Of a stretch of 41,190 bases of DNA, positions 1-7,462 are shown one piece after another (position 1 is the first letter of the stretch; each line of letters starts with the position of its first letter). The DNA comes from Streptococcus hillyeri (lineage in GTDB: Bacteria > Bacillota > Bacilli > Lactobacillales > Streptococcaceae), in contig NZ_RCVM01000017.1 in assembly GCF_003686955.1 (NCBI RefSeq), positions 1-41,190 of the forward strand, written 5' to 3'. A program made the translations under genes and the position numbers. The notes beneath the pieces are model-generated. The model was not told the DNA's origin, searched no databases, and was given only the letters and a program-made list of their open reading frames with translations.

Positions 1-2
1 AT

Positions 3-74
3 GCGAATGTAGTTCAGTGGTAGAACACCACCTTGCCAAGGTGGGGGTCGCGGGTTCGAATCCCGTCATTCGCT
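3..74 (+). tRNA. tRNA-Gly (GCC)
   Basis: A complete cloverleaf is visible, with acceptor arms GCGAATG and CATTCGC, loop TTGCCAA giving anticodon GCC, and a GGTTCGAATCC T-arm. It is the first tRNA in the window; the upstream part of the array lies outside. Confidence 0.96.
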
Positions 75-80
75 TGAGGC

Positions 81-166
81 GCCGGGGTGGCGGAACTGGC
101 AGACGCACAGGACTTAAAATCCTGCGAAGGGTAACCTTCGTACCGGTTCGATTCCGGTCCTCGGCA
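81..166 (+). tRNA. tRNA-Leu (TAA)
   Basis: Class II tRNA with a long variable arm. The anticodon loop CTTAAAA gives TAA. The acceptor GCCGGGG pairs with CCTCGGC with one G-T wobble, and A is the discriminator expected for leucine. Confidence 0.95.
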
Positions 167-181
167 TCAAAATTTAATAGA

Positions 182-255
182 GCACCCTTAGCTCAATTGG
201 ATAGAGTACCTGACTACGAATCAGGCGGTTAGAGGTTCGACTCCTCTAGGGTGCA
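182..255 (+). tRNA. tRNA-Arg (ACG)
   Basis: Cloverleaf with acceptor GCACCCT/AGGGTGC and loop CTACGAA, anticodon ACG. This is the A34 arginine tRNA that TadA converts to inosine in bacteria. Confidence 0.95.
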
Positions 256-258
256 TTT

Positions 259-332
259 CGGGAAGTAGCTCAGCTTGGTAGAGTACTTGGTTTGGGACCA
301 AGGGGTCGCAGGTTCGAATCCTGTCTTCCCGA
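259..332 (+). tRNA. tRNA-Pro (TGG)
   Basis: Acceptor CGGGAAG/CTTCCCG and loop TTTGGGA give anticodon TGG. It starts three bases after tRNA-Arg ends, so the array is co-transcribed and processed. Confidence 0.95.
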
Positions 333-341
333 TGAAAATAT

Positions 342-415
342 GGCGGTGTAGCTCAGCTGGCTAGAGCGTCCGGTTCATACCCGGGAGGTCGGGGGTTCGA
401 TCCCCTTCGCCGCTA
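342..415 (+). tRNA. tRNA-Met (CAT), elongator type or Ile2
   Basis: Anticodon loop reads TTCATAC, anticodon CAT. The acceptor pairs throughout, with G-T at the first pair, so it lacks the mismatch of an initiator. A CAT tRNA can be elongator Met or, after lysidine modification, Ile2; I cannot separate the two by eye. Confidence 0.9.
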
Positions 416-441
416 TTTTTAATTTTAATATGGATGACTTT

Positions 442-515
442 GGACCTTTAGCTCAACTGGTTAGAGCACTCGGCTCATAACCGAGCGGTCGTAGGTTCGA
501 GTCCTACAAGGTCCA
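442..515 (+). tRNA. tRNA-Met (CAT), elongator type or Ile2
   Basis: Acceptor GGACCTT/AAGGTCC is fully paired and the loop CTCATAA gives anticodon CAT. With the gene at 342 and the initiator at 633 this makes three CAT tRNAs; one of the two non-initiators is probably the lysidine-modified Ile2 tRNA. Confidence 0.9.
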
Positions 516-530
516 TATATATGTTATTTT

Positions 531-620
531 GGAGGATTACCCAAGTCCGGCTGAAGGGAACGGTCTTGAAAACCGTCAGGCGTGTAAAAGCGTGCGTGGG
601 TTCGAATCCCACATCCTCCT
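531..620 (+). tRNA. tRNA-Ser (TGA)
   Basis: Class II tRNA with a long variable arm, acceptor GGAGGAT/ATCCTCC and loop CTTGAAA, anticodon TGA. The position after the acceptor is T, as in the second tRNA-Ser at 6011. Confidence 0.95.
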
Positions 621-632
621 TTTTATTGTTAA

Positions 633-706
<74 letters not shown>

Positions 707-719
707 TATAGATTAATTA

Positions 720-792
720 GGCTCGGTAGCTCAGTTGGTAGAGCAATGGATTGAAGCTCCATGTGTCGGCGGTTCGATTCCGTCTCGCGCCA
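720..792 (+). tRNA. tRNA-Phe (GAA)
   Basis: Loop TTGAAGC gives anticodon GAA. The acceptor GGCTCGG faces TCGCGCC, leaving a T4-C69 mismatch; all other arms pair well, so the gene is taken as functional. Confidence 0.92.
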
Positions 793-796
793 TTTA

Positions 797-867
797 GCGG
801 GTGTAGTTTAGTGGTAAAACTACAGCCTTCCAAGCTGTTGTCGCGAGTTCGATTCTCGTCACCCGCT
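797..867 (+). tRNA. tRNA-Gly (TCC)
   Basis: Acceptor GCGGGTG/CACCCGC and loop CTTCCAA give anticodon TCC. It complements the GCC glycine isoacceptor at 3-74. Confidence 0.95.
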
Positions 868-900
868 TTATTTAGAAATAAATAAACCAAGCATTAGCTT

Positions 901-974
<74 letters not shown>

Positions 975-988
975 TTGTCTTTAAATAT

Positions 989-1060
989 GGTCCGTTGGTC
1001 AAGGGGTTAAGACACCGCCTTTTCACGGCGGTAACACGGGTTCGAATCCCGTACGGACTA
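989..1060 (+). tRNA. tRNA-Glu (TTC)
   Basis: Acceptor GGTCCGT/ACGGACT, loop TTTTCAC, anticodon TTC. It is the last tRNA of the array and is followed 14 bases later by a terminator. Confidence 0.95.
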
Positions 1061-1073
1061 TCTTAATAAAAAG

Positions 1074-1106
1074 CTAAGGTTATTTATAACTTTAGTTTTT
1101 TTTTTT
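1074..1106 (+). terminator. Rho-independent terminator of the tRNA array
   Basis: CTAAGGTTAT and ATAACTTTAG form a 10-bp stem with one G-T pair and a two-base loop, followed by a run of T from 1096. It closes the tRNA transcription unit. Confidence 0.9.
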
Positions 1107-1131
1107 ATTTTTAAAGGGGAAGGTTCTTTGT

Positions 1132-1162
1132 GGCTCTTTGTCAACTGTAGAGGGTGACCGTG
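1132..1162 (+). mobile_element. Possible ISL3-family (IS1167/IS1193-like) terminal remnant
   Basis: GGCTCTTTGTCAACTGTAG at 1132-1150 resembles, from memory, the terminal inverted repeat of streptococcal ISL3-family elements. No transposase reading frame or opposite end is seen, so at most an end fragment survives. The resemblance needs a database check. Confidence 0.35.
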
Positions 1163-1409
1163 ATTATAATACCCTAAAGGAGACGAAATTCTTTGTAGGG
1201 GAAGTTTGGAGCTGCATGAAAAACGATAACCGAATGGTGTTGTGAAGAGAAAATTGTTACCTTATAAATTAGCTTATTTTCAAGTTATTTTTGGCAAGGT
1301 TTTCTGTTTGCATTTCAGTATGAGCGAGGAAATATTCTTAGCTTTTTGACTTATACTTAACAAAAATCAAAAGTTACTTTTTTTGCTTCTTTCTAAAAAG
1401 GTGCGGACG

Positions 1410-1436
1410 CTCCAAAGGTCTGGGAGACCTTTGGAG
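1410..1436. repeat. Perfect 12-bp inverted repeat (hairpin)
   Basis: CTCCAAAGGTCT at 1410-1421 is exactly complementary to AGACCTTTGGAG at 1425-1436 across a GGG loop. No T-run follows, so it is not an ordinary terminator. Nearby 1450-1464 holds a second small hairpin, GTTGAC-AAA-GTCAAC. Confidence 0.8.
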
Positions 1437-1573
1437 GTGGGAAATAGAGTTGACAAAGTCAACATCAAAACCTCCTACGGAGTTTCATTGCTACTTTTTG
1501 AGCCTCTTTTTCGCAGTAGATGATTGGCTGTACTTGTCGACTACTAGACAGCGTCCAACCTAATCATCCTTGC

Positions 1574-1618
1574 GGGGGAACTACTACGAAATTGACTTTC
1601 AATTTCTGTAGTTCTCCC
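1574..1618. repeat. Long imperfect inverted repeat (about 20-bp arms)
   Basis: The arms at 1574-1595 and 1599-1618 are complementary except for one G-T-type difference and a small internal loop (TAC opposite T). The cruciform or RNA hairpin would be very stable. No gene lies nearby for it to terminate. Confidence 0.75.
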
Positions 1619-1676
1619 AAAAATCCGTTCTTATCAAGCCAATTCCCCTCGCTCTTTTATTTCTGAGCTTGGGCTA

Positions 1677-1697
1677 AAACTGTCCACTGGACAGTTT
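1677..1697. repeat. Perfect 10-bp palindrome
   Basis: AAACTGTCCA and TGGACAGTTT flank a single C. It is a perfect dyad in the gene-free interval, compatible with a dimeric regulator site or a repeat remnant. Confidence 0.6.
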
Positions 1698-1828
1698 CAC
1701 TAATAAGAATACCACCATGGCGAGAGGAGCTCTGGTAAATCAAGCCATTTATTGCTTCTTTATTTTACTTAAACTGCTAATTTTGATTTTGGATGAGTAT
1801 TAAAAATGTTTTGTGCAATAAAAAAAGC

Positions 1829-1870
1829 AAGCCCTTTAATCATTCTTTAAAAGGAGTGATCAAAGGGCTT
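1829..1870 (-). terminator. Terminator of the hit transcription unit
   Basis: AAGCCCTTTAATCA at 1829-1842 pairs with TGATCAAAGGGCTT at 1857-1870 with one mismatch. On the minus strand it is followed by GCTTTTTTTATTG, the expected U-tract, so it ends the minus-strand unit 2609-1894. A weaker T-run on the plus side may make it bidirectional. Confidence 0.85.
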
Positions 1871-1893
1871 TTTATGGTTGAACGGATTAAAAG

Positions 1894-2193
1894 TTATTCG
1901 CTATCTGTTTTTTGATATTTGTTTGCGATAGTTTGTATTTCATTGAGGTGGGCTTGCAGGTCATTGTTAAAGACTTGGAATTTATAATTTAGGTCTTTTG
2001 TGATATCTTTGAGGACAAGCTTTTGGTCTTGAATGGTGGACAGACTTTGTTTGATTTTTGTCAGGCTATCTTTTGATTGGTTTAGGTTTTCGTTAGTGTT
2101 GTTTAATTCGGTGAGAATTTGTTCTTTTTTTGAGAAGAGTAGAACAGTGCCTGCTGCTAATAGGCTTGAGATAATAAAAGGTTTTGCTTTCAT
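1894..2193 (-). CDS. Small membrane-anchored coiled-coil protein
   Basis: A 99-residue protein of unknown function. Residues 4-20 form one hydrophobic stretch (IISSLLAAGTVLLF), followed by an Asn/Gln/Lys-rich segment with heptad character to about residue 90, so it is probably membrane-anchored with an extracytoplasmic coiled coil. Its start overlaps the stop of the HIT gene by four bases (ATGA), so the two are translationally coupled. The terminator at 1829-1870 follows. A small YtxH-like or DUF948-like anchored protein is the nearest description, but I do not recognise a family. Confidence 0.75.
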   Translation of the reverse strand: MKAKPFIISSLLAAGTVLLFSKKEQILTELNNTNENLNQSKDSLTKIKQSLSTIQDQKLVLKDITKDLNYKFQVFNNDLQAHLNEIQTIANKYQKTDSE

Positions 2194-2609
2194 GCTCGGA
2201 CCTCTTGGGCTATTTGCTCTGCCATTTTTCCTAAAATATTAAAATCTGGTTCATGAACGCTGTATGTGATGTTAATGCCATCGTTTTCGCTGTAGCGTGG
2301 GACAAGGTGAACATGGGCATGGAAAACGGTTTGTCCTGCAATAGGTTCATTGTTATTGATAATGTTCATGGCTGGCGCATCCATAGCTTTTTGGACGGCA
2401 CGGGCAATTTTTGGAACACGTGAAAATAGGACACTTGCAGTAGATTCTGACATATCAAGGATATTTCTAACATGTTCTTTAGGAATGACGAGAGTGTGGC
2501 CTGGAGTTGTTTGAGAAATATCTAGAAATGCTAGAACTTCTTGGTCTTCGTATACTTTACATGAAGGAATTTCTCCAGCAATAATGTTACAAAAAATGCA
2601 ATCTGTCAT
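2190..2609 (-). CDS. hit: HIT family nucleotide hydrolase/transferase
   Basis: A 139-residue Hint/HIT protein, the usual length for this cytoplasmic family, which cleaves nucleoside phosphoramidates and related AMP conjugates. The histidine triad is seen as FHAHVHLVP with H97, H99 and H101; H101 is the expected nucleophile. Two N-terminal cysteines (CIFC, residues 4 and 7) match the zinc-binding pair of many bacterial members. It is divergently transcribed from ecsA over a 65-bp gap and has a purine-rich ribosome site (AAGGGGAAAA) eight bases before ATG. The hit-ecsA divergent order is common in streptococci. The physiological substrate is unknown. Confidence 0.92.
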   Translation of the reverse strand: MTDCIFCNIIAGEIPSCKVYEDQEVLAFLDISQTTPGHTLVIPKEHVRNILDMSESTASVLFSRVPKIARAVQKAMDAPAMNIINNNEPIAGQTVFHAHVHLVPRYSENDGINITYSVHEPDFNILGKMAEQIAQEVRA

Positions 2610-2636
2610 TTGTTTTCCCCTTATGTCTCTATTTTT

Positions 2637-2652
2637 GGTATAATCAATTATA
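2637..2652. promoter_or_regulatory. Overlapping divergent promoters of ecsA and hit
   Basis: On the plus strand TGGTATAAT (2637-2644) is an extended -10 box for ecsA, 31 bases before its start. On the minus strand TATAAT lies at 2652-2647 for hit. The two -10 boxes are three bases apart, so polymerase probably cannot occupy both at once. Confidence 0.7.
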
Positions 2653-2674
2653 TCAAAAAAGATGAGAGAAATGA

Positions 2675-3400
2675 ATGTTAAAACTTGAAAACGTGACAGG
2701 GGGCTACGTTAATCTTCCTGTATTGAAAAAATTAAACTTTGAAGTTAAAGATGGTGAATTGGTTGGACTTATTGGTCTTAATGGTGCTGGTAAGTCAACG
2801 ACAATTAATGAGATTATTGGTCTGTTAACGCCATATGAGGGGCGTATTTCGATTGATGGTGTGACCTTGGCAGATAATTTGGTTGAGTATCGAAAAAAAC
2901 TTGGTTTTATTCCCGAGACGCCAAGTCTTTATGAGGAGTTGACACTGCGTGAGCATATTGAAACGATTGCTATGGCTTATGATATTGCTGTAGATGTTGC
3001 TTTAAAACGAGCAGAGCCTCTGCTTGAAACGTTTCGTTTAACGGATAAACTGGATTGGTTTCCAACGCAGTTTTCTAAGGGGATGAAACAAAAGGTTATG
3101 ATTATCTGTGCTCTTATTGTAGAGCCCGCTTTATTGATTGTTGATGAGCCATTCTTGGGACTTGATCCACTGGCAATCAATGATTTGATAGCCCTTTTGG
3201 ATGAGGAAAAGAAAAAGGGAACGTCAATTTTGATGTCAACTCATGTTTTGGATTCGGCTGAAAAGATGTGTGACCGTTTTGTGATTTTGCACAAGGGCGA
3301 GGTTAGGGCTCAAGGAGCTTTATCTGATTTGCGAGAGACTTTTGGCGATGATAGTGCTTCGCTCAATGATATTTATATGGCGCTGACTAAAGAGGTTTGA
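2675..3400 (+). CDS. ecsA: ABC transporter ATP-binding protein EcsA
   Basis: A 241-residue ABC ATPase. Walker A is GLNGAGKST at about residues 34-42, the signature is FSKGMKQK near 133 (a K-containing variant of LSGGQ typical of EcsA), Walker B is LLIVDEPFLGLDP near 152-164 and the switch histidine is in STHV near 190. It pairs with the membrane protein EcsB, whose start lies two bases after its stop. In Bacillus EcsAB is linked to intramembrane proteolysis by RasP, secretion and competence; in other Firmicutes to peptide-pheromone processing or export. The substrate here is not shown by the sequence. Confidence 0.93.
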   Translation: MLKLENVTGGYVNLPVLKKLNFEVKDGELVGLIGLNGAGKSTTINEIIGLLTPYEGRISIDGVTLADNLVEYRKKLGFIPETPSLYEELTLREHIETIAMAYDIAVDVALKRAEPLLETFRLTDKLDWFPTQFSKGMKQKVMIICALIVEPALLIVDEPFLGLDPLAINDLIALLDEEKKKGTSILMSTHVLDSAEKMCDRFVILHKGEVRAQGALSDLRETFGDDSASLNDIYMALTKEV

Positions 3401-3401
3401 G

Positions 3402-4439
3402 ATGAAAGAAATGTTTGTGAAACGTAGACAGGCTTTTCATAGTCGATGTCTCAAATACCTTAAATATGTTCTCAATGATCATTTTGTTATTGTTTTACTT
3501 TTTTTAGTTGGCTTTCTGCTATTTCAATATAGCCAGTTGTTGAAACATTTTCCAACTCAACCTCTAGGACTTATTTTGGTTCTGTCCGTCTTGATTGTAG
3601 GTGGGTTACCATTAGGAACTATCGCTACTTTTTTAGAGCCGGCTGACCAAGTGTTTGTATTGGCAAAAGAGGGTGAAATCGTTGACTGGATTAAAGAAGC
3701 AGCTCAACGCTCTTTTATCCTATGGGGGGCTTTGCAAGTTGTTTTCTTGCTAGTTTTGTATCCTATTTTTGTGGCCTTGCATTTTCCACTTTGGGGATTT
3801 GTTGTTCTGGTAGCTGTTTTAGTTACACTTAAGTTTTTCATCTTTCAGTATAAGCTAAATCACTTTGTTAGCGGGACTGGTAGGCTTAATTGGAAACTTA
3901 CTATTGTAGCTGAGCAGAAGCGGCAACAGTCTATTTTGAAATTTTTTGCTCTGTTTACGACGGTTAAAGGTATTTCAAGTGCAGTGAAGCGAAGAGCTTA
4001 TTTGGATAAATTAACTGTCGTTGTGGCTAAACAGTCAGCGCAGACATGGCATAATCTTTACTTGAGGGCTTTTTTGCGGTCAGGTGATTATCTGGGTTTG
4101 ACAATTAGACTCGTCGTTTTAGCTGTTTTAAGTTTGCTTTTTGTGAAGGTGAATTGGTTAGCGGTAGGTCTAGCTTTTCTTTTCACGTATCTCTTAGCCT
4201 TTCAGCTTTTAGCTTTATATAAGCATTATGATTATCAGTATATGACAGCATTTTTCCCACTTGCAGGGAACCTTAAAAAGCGAAACTTATTGTTGTTTTT
4301 AAGACGCCTCATCTATGGGATAACTGTAGTGGAAATGGCTTGTGCTGGTAATCCAAAGTATGCTGCCCTGCTATTATGTTTAAATATTACCCTTGTCGAG
4401 GGATATTTGCGCTATAAAGTGAAGAAGATGATTGACTAG
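3402..4439 (+). CDS. ecsB: ABC transporter membrane protein EcsB
   Basis: A 345-residue polytopic membrane protein that forms the permease of EcsAB. Hydrophobic segments are visible near residues 28-45, 55-75, 105-122, 127-145, 228-245, 250-270 and in the C-terminal third, with lysine- and arginine-rich loops between. Length and topology match EcsB (about 340-400 residues). It follows ecsA by two bases and is surely in the same transcript. The 54-base gap to ccrZ holds no clear terminator, so transcription may continue. Confidence 0.88.
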   Translation: MKEMFVKRRQAFHSRCLKYLKYVLNDHFVIVLLFLVGFLLFQYSQLLKHFPTQPLGLILVLSVLIVGGLPLGTIATFLEPADQVFVLAKEGEIVDWIKEAAQRSFILWGALQVVFLLVLYPIFVALHFPLWGFVVLVAVLVTLKFFIFQYKLNHFVSGTGRLNWKLTIVAEQKRQQSILKFFALFTTVKGISSAVKRRAYLDKLTVVVAKQSAQTWHNLYLRAFLRSGDYLGLTIRLVVLAVLSLLFVKVNWLAVGLAFLFTYLLAFQLLALYKHYDYQYMTAFFPLAGNLKKRNLLLFLRRLIYGITVVEMACAGNPKYAALLLCLNITLVEGYLRYKVKKMID

Positions 4440-4493
4440 AGGCTTGAAAACAAGTAAAATAATAAGGAATGACTAGTAAAAAGGAGGGTTAAG

Positions 4494-5276
4494 GTGATTA
4501 CTACAGATAAAGACTTAACCTTAAAACCATTGATGGGGAAAAGTGGGCAGGCTTTCATGGGAGAGTATCCTAATGGGGAGCGTGTTTTTGTCAAATTAAA
4601 TACGACACCAATTTTGGCTGCTTTGGCTAAGGAACAAATCACACCACAATTGCTATGGGCAAAACGTACGGCGGGTGGTGACATGATGAGTGCTCAGGAA
4701 TGGTTAAATGGGCGTCTTTTAAATAAAGCAGATATGAATAGTAAGCAGATTGCCCAAATTCTTTTACAGTTGCATCGTTCAAAAGCCCTAGTTAATCAAT
4801 TGTTACAGTTGAATTATAGTATTGAAAATCCATTTGAGCTGTTACAAGATTGGGATAGGAATGCTCCAATGCAGTTGCGTCAAAATACGTATTTGCAGTC
4901 AATCGTAACGGAGTTAAAGAAGAATCTTCCTGATTTTAATCCTGAATTGGCGACAATTGTTCATGGTGATGTTCGTCATAGCAACTGGGTTATTACGACA
5001 AGTGGGCTTGTTTATTTGGTCGACTGGGATTCGGTACGGTTGACAGATCGTATGTATGATGTCGCTCATATTTTAAGTCATTATATTCCTTATAGTCGTT
5101 GGGCAGAATGGCTGAGCTACTATGGTTATAAAAATAATGACCTGGTTAAAAAGAAGATTTATTGGTACGGGCAGCTGTCTTACTTATCACAGATTTTAAA
5201 ATTCTACGAAGGTTATGATATGGAGCATGTCAACCGCGAAATCTATGAATTACGTCAGTTTAGGAATTTATTTTAG
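4494..5276 (+). CDS. ccrZ: Cell-cycle regulator CcrZ (APH-fold kinase)
   Basis: A 260-residue aminoglycoside-phosphotransferase-fold protein very close to pneumococcal CcrZ, which is 264 residues. The catalytic loop is HGDVRHSN (H157-N163, D159 catalytic) and the metal-binding aspartate is in YLVDWD (D177). Family knowledge: CcrZ links division to DNA replication initiation by DnaA in pneumococcus, is brought to midcell by FtsZ, and has been reported to phosphorylate ribose or deoxyribose. The ccrZ-trmB order, 9 bases apart, is the usual one. The start is GTG, supported by AAGGAGG a short distance upstream. Confidence 0.92.
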   Translation: MITTDKDLTLKPLMGKSGQAFMGEYPNGERVFVKLNTTPILAALAKEQITPQLLWAKRTAGGDMMSAQEWLNGRLLNKADMNSKQIAQILLQLHRSKALVNQLLQLNYSIENPFELLQDWDRNAPMQLRQNTYLQSIVTELKKNLPDFNPELATIVHGDVRHSNWVITTSGLVYLVDWDSVRLTDRMYDVAHILSHYIPYSRWAEWLSYYGYKNNDLVKKKIYWYGQLSYLSQILKFYEGYDMEHVNREIYELRQFRNLF

Positions 5277-5285
5277 AAAGAGATT

Positions 5286-5924
5286 ATGAGAGTTAGAAAA
5301 CGTAAGGGTGCAGAAGAGCATTTACAAAATCATTCTCAGTATGTGATTTTAACGCCAGAGGCTTCTAAGGGACGCTGGCATGAAGTTTTTGGAAATGATA
5401 ATCCGATTCATATCGAAGTTGGTTCTGGTAAGGGTGGGTTTATCACAGGAATGGCGCTTCAAAATCCAGATATTAACTATATTGGTATTGATATTCAGCT
5501 ATCCGTATTGAGCTATGCTTTGGATAAGGTGCTGGAAAGCGGTGCTCAAAACGTTAAGTTGCTTCGCGTTGATGGTTCGAGTTTGACGAATTATTTTGAA
5601 GATGGTGAAGTGAGTTTGATGTATTTAAACTTTTCTGATCCATGGCCTAAGACCAAGCATGAAAAACGTCGTTTGACTTACAAAACATTCTTGGACACTT
5701 ATAAGCAGATTCTTCCTGAAAATGGAGAAATTCATTTCAAAACGGATAATAGAGGGTTGTTTGAATACAGTTTAGCAAGTTTCTCTCAGTATGGTATGGT
5801 TTTGAATAAGGTCTGGTTGGACTTGCATGCTGATGAGTCTTTTGAGGGAAATGTTATGACAGAATATGAGAAAAAATTCTCGGATAAAGGTCAGGTTATT
5901 TACCGCGTGGAGGCTAGATTTTAA
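5286..5924 (+). CDS. trmB: tRNA (guanine-46-N7)-methyltransferase
   Basis: A 212-residue Rossmann-fold methyltransferase that makes m7G46 in tRNA variable loops with S-adenosylmethionine. Motif I is [10 protein letters not shown] near residues 43-52, and the family-specific [16 protein letters not shown] stretch lies at about 115-130 with the catalytic aspartate in DPWPK. The C-terminal TEYEKKF element is also typical. The ribosome site AGAAAGAG precedes the ATG. In other streptococci rimP follows trmB; here a tRNA-Ser gene and the prophage intervene. Confidence 0.95.
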   Translation: MRVRKRKGAEEHLQNHSQYVILTPEASKGRWHEVFGNDNPIHIEVGSGKGGFITGMALQNPDINYIGIDIQLSVLSYALDKVLESGAQNVKLLRVDGSSLTNYFEDGEVSLMYLNFSDPWPKTKHEKRRLTYKTFLDTYKQILPENGEIHFKTDNRGLFEYSLASFSQYGMVLNKVWLDLHADESFEGNVMTEYEKKFSDKGQVIYRVEARF

Positions 5925-5976
5925 GCATCAAATGCAGTGTTTGGGAAATAAATCATTCAGATCATACTGTTGAATA

Positions 5977-6005
5977 TGTTATAATAAGGGAGAGCTTAGC
6001 TCTCC
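5977..6005 (+). promoter_or_regulatory. tRNA-Ser promoter and leader hairpin
   Basis: TGTTATAAT at 5977-5985 is an extended -10 box with no good -35 box. It is followed by a perfect hairpin, GGAGAGC-TTA-GCTCTCC (5989-6005), just before the mature tRNA at 6011. GCTCTCC in the leader could also pair with the tRNA 5' end GGAGAGG, so it may affect processing. Confidence 0.6.
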
Positions 6006-6010
6006 AAGGT

Positions 6011-6097
6011 GGAGAGGTCGCATAGTGGCCGAGTGCGCACGCTTGGAAAGCGTGTAGTCCTTAACGGGGCTCGGGGGTTCGAATCCCCTCCTCTCCT
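6011..6097 (+). tRNA. tRNA-Ser (GGA), prophage attachment target
   Basis: Class II tRNA with acceptor GGAGAGG/CCTCTCC, a long variable arm and loop TTGGAAA, anticodon GGA. Its last 15 bases (6083-6097) are the start of the att repeat, so the prophage sits in the tRNA 3' end and leaves the gene intact at attL. Confidence 0.95.
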
Positions 6098-6109
6098 TTT
6101 ATCCCCTTG
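6083..6109 (+). repeat. attL core repeat
   Basis: A 27-base direct repeat with 40647-40673 and one mismatch (T at 6099, A at 40663). It begins in the T-arm of tRNA-Ser(GGA) and runs 12 bases past the gene end. The integrase gene lies just inside. Confidence 0.92.
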
Positions 6110-6133
6110 GTTTTATGGGCTTTAACGGGGTTT

Positions 6134-6150
6134 CACCCGCTTTTCACCCG
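6134..6150 (+). promoter_or_regulatory. Candidate integrase arm-type sites, left end
   Basis: CACCCG occurs at 6134-6139 and 6145-6150, an 11-base spacing, followed by TCAA. The same pair with the same spacing and the same TCAA lies at 40528-40544 near the other end. Tandem short repeats on one face of the helix near both ends fit arm-type binding by the integrase N-terminal domain. Confidence 0.65.
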
Positions 6151-7223
6151 TCAAAATTCAAGTTTTGAAAAATTTCTTTTACCCTATCATCGTTTTTATT
6201 CTTCAGTGTTTCAATCTGGTGAGCATAAACTTTGAGGGTGATGTTAAGATTTTCATGACCTAGCAATTTAGACACCGAGATTAAATCCACGCCCTGGGCG
6301 ATTAAATAAGAGGCGTAGGAGTGCCTTAGAGAGTGATTGGTTAGATTTCTACCAGTCACTCTTTTTATGACCTTATTAGTGGCATTATTGGACGCTCCGT
6401 AGCAGACACGATTAAGGTCATTAGGTTGATAATGGTTATTCAAATAGTAGCGGACTATATCCATTGTTTTTTGAGAGACTGGAAGTTGTCTTTTTGATTG
6501 TTCATTCTTCGTTGGTCCGAAGTCTTGAGAGATAGAATAGTCAAAAGTTTTATTGACATCAATGTAGTTGTCCTGGAAATCGAAGTCATCGGGTGTCAGT
6601 CCCTCAGCTTCAGCGTAACGCATACCAGTAACGGCAATGAGATAAGTTGTAAAATAGGATACGTACTTAATTTTGTTCGAAGATACTTTGATATAGTTAA
6701 GGTATTCATCTTCTTCCATAAACTTATCAGATTCTTGCTTACCAGTCTTTTGTGCTTTTATTATTGCACCTTCAGCAAAGTTATCACGTATAATCCCATC
6801 ACGTATCGCCATCTTGCAAGCACCTTTAATCTGGTAATGGAATTTCTCTAAAGTCGATTGGGCAACTTTTTCCCCGAAGCTGTTGATAATCTGTTGATAA
6901 AAGGTATGGGTGATACTTTTTAGCTTGCGATCACCAAACAATTTTTCTATGTGTTTAAAATTCTTTTTGTAAGTTTGCCATGTTTTGGGCGTCACATGAG
7001 GGCGTTTGTAGATATCAGCCCAGCGTTTATTGTAATCTAAGACTGTAATATCCAGTAAATCAGCAGTAAGTGTATTCAATTCTAACTCTGCTTGCTGAGC
7101 TGCAGCTTTAGCTAGATTCTTAGTTTTAAAACCACGTTTGGACTTCTCACGTTTCTTTCCGTGGATATCTCGGTAAGTAATACGATATTCCCAACCAGAG
7201 TCTAGTTTTCGATAAAATGCCAT
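6144..7223 (-). CDS. int: Phage tyrosine integrase
   Basis: A 359-residue tyrosine recombinase. An N-terminal AP2-like arm-binding domain (about 1-50) is followed by a SAM-like core-binding domain (about 60-155) and the catalytic domain with R202 (TGMRYAE), a beta-hairpin lysine near 239, H297 and R300 (HSLRHSY), H323 (LLGHENL) and the nucleophile Y333 (VYAHQ). All catalytic residues are present. I chose ATG 7223, with GAGG nine bases upstream; the ATG five codons earlier falls inside that ribosome site. The gene abuts attL, and the C-terminal coding end overlaps a CACCCG arm repeat. Confidence 0.95.
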   Translation of the reverse strand: MAFYRKLDSGWEYRITYRDIHGKKREKSKRGFKTKNLAKAAAQQAELELNTLTADLLDITVLDYNKRWADIYKRPHVTPKTWQTYKKNFKHIEKLFGDRKLKSITHTFYQQIINSFGEKVAQSTLEKFHYQIKGACKMAIRDGIIRDNFAEGAIIKAQKTGKQESDKFMEEDEYLNYIKVSSNKIKYVSYFTTYLIAVTGMRYAEAEGLTPDDFDFQDNYIDVNKTFDYSISQDFGPTKNEQSKRQLPVSQKTMDIVRYYLNNHYQPNDLNRVCYGASNNATNKVIKRVTGRNLTNHSLRHSYASYLIAQGVDLISVSKLLGHENLNITLKVYAHQIETLKNKNDDRVKEIFQNLNFDG

Positions 7224-7307
7224 TGTAAAATACCTCATTTCTTGGTAAAATGGGTATAGTAAAGAGACCTACTGAAATGGCAGGTTTATTACTATATCCG
7301 AATTAGT

Positions 7308-7355
7308 CCTACACTCAAACTTTGGTCGGGGAGAGTGTGGGGCTTTTATTTTGTA
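7308..7355 (+). terminator. Plus-strand terminator-like hairpin 1
   Basis: CCTACACTC (7308-7316) pairs with GAGTGTGGG (7333-7341), then CTTTTATTTTG follows. It faces rightward, against the minus-strand lysogeny genes. In the circular phage genome, late transcription crossing attP would meet it, so it may insulate the repressor operon. Confidence 0.55.
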
Positions 7356-7363
7356 GTTAGACA

Positions 7364-7457
7364 CAAAAAACGGCAACTAAGTGAATAGTTACCGTTCTTA
7401 CGTGGCAGCTTGTGCCAACGAGTTATTTGCACTAGGAATGTTCTTCCTAGGTTAGTA
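7364..7457 (-). ncRNA. Candidate small structured RNA of about 94 nt
   Basis: Read on the minus strand, a sigma-A promoter (see 7463-7491) is followed by three successive hairpins: CTAGGAA/TTCCTAG (7450-7432), a bulged GGCA/TGCC stem (7420-7401) and AACGGTAACT/AGTTGCCGTT (7396-7369), the last ending in TTTTTT as an intrinsic terminator. No reading frame of note occupies it. Family unknown; I could not match it to a tracrRNA, riboswitch or other known RNA by eye. Confidence 0.6.
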
Positions 7458-7462
7458 ACTAT

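Larger units (their letters stand above)
1107..1828. other. Gene-free interval with inverted repeats
   Basis: About 720 bases between the tRNA terminator and the convergent terminator of the hit unit. I see no reading frame with a plausible start and ribosome binding site. Strong inverted repeats occur at 1410-1436, 1574-1618 and 1677-1697, and an ISL3-like end at about 1132. It reads as a graveyard of old insertions or repeats; no function is assigned. Confidence 0.6.

Noticed and set aside
720..792. T4-C69 mismatch in the acceptor of tRNA-Phe as a sign of pseudogenisation
   Set aside because: All other arms pair well and the gene sits in a maintained array; I believe streptococcal tRNA-Phe commonly shows this arrangement.
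7364..7457. tracrRNA-like identity for the small structured RNA
   Set aside because: No anti-repeat to the streptococcal CRISPR repeats I know and no cas gene or array in the window; the resemblance is only three hairpins.
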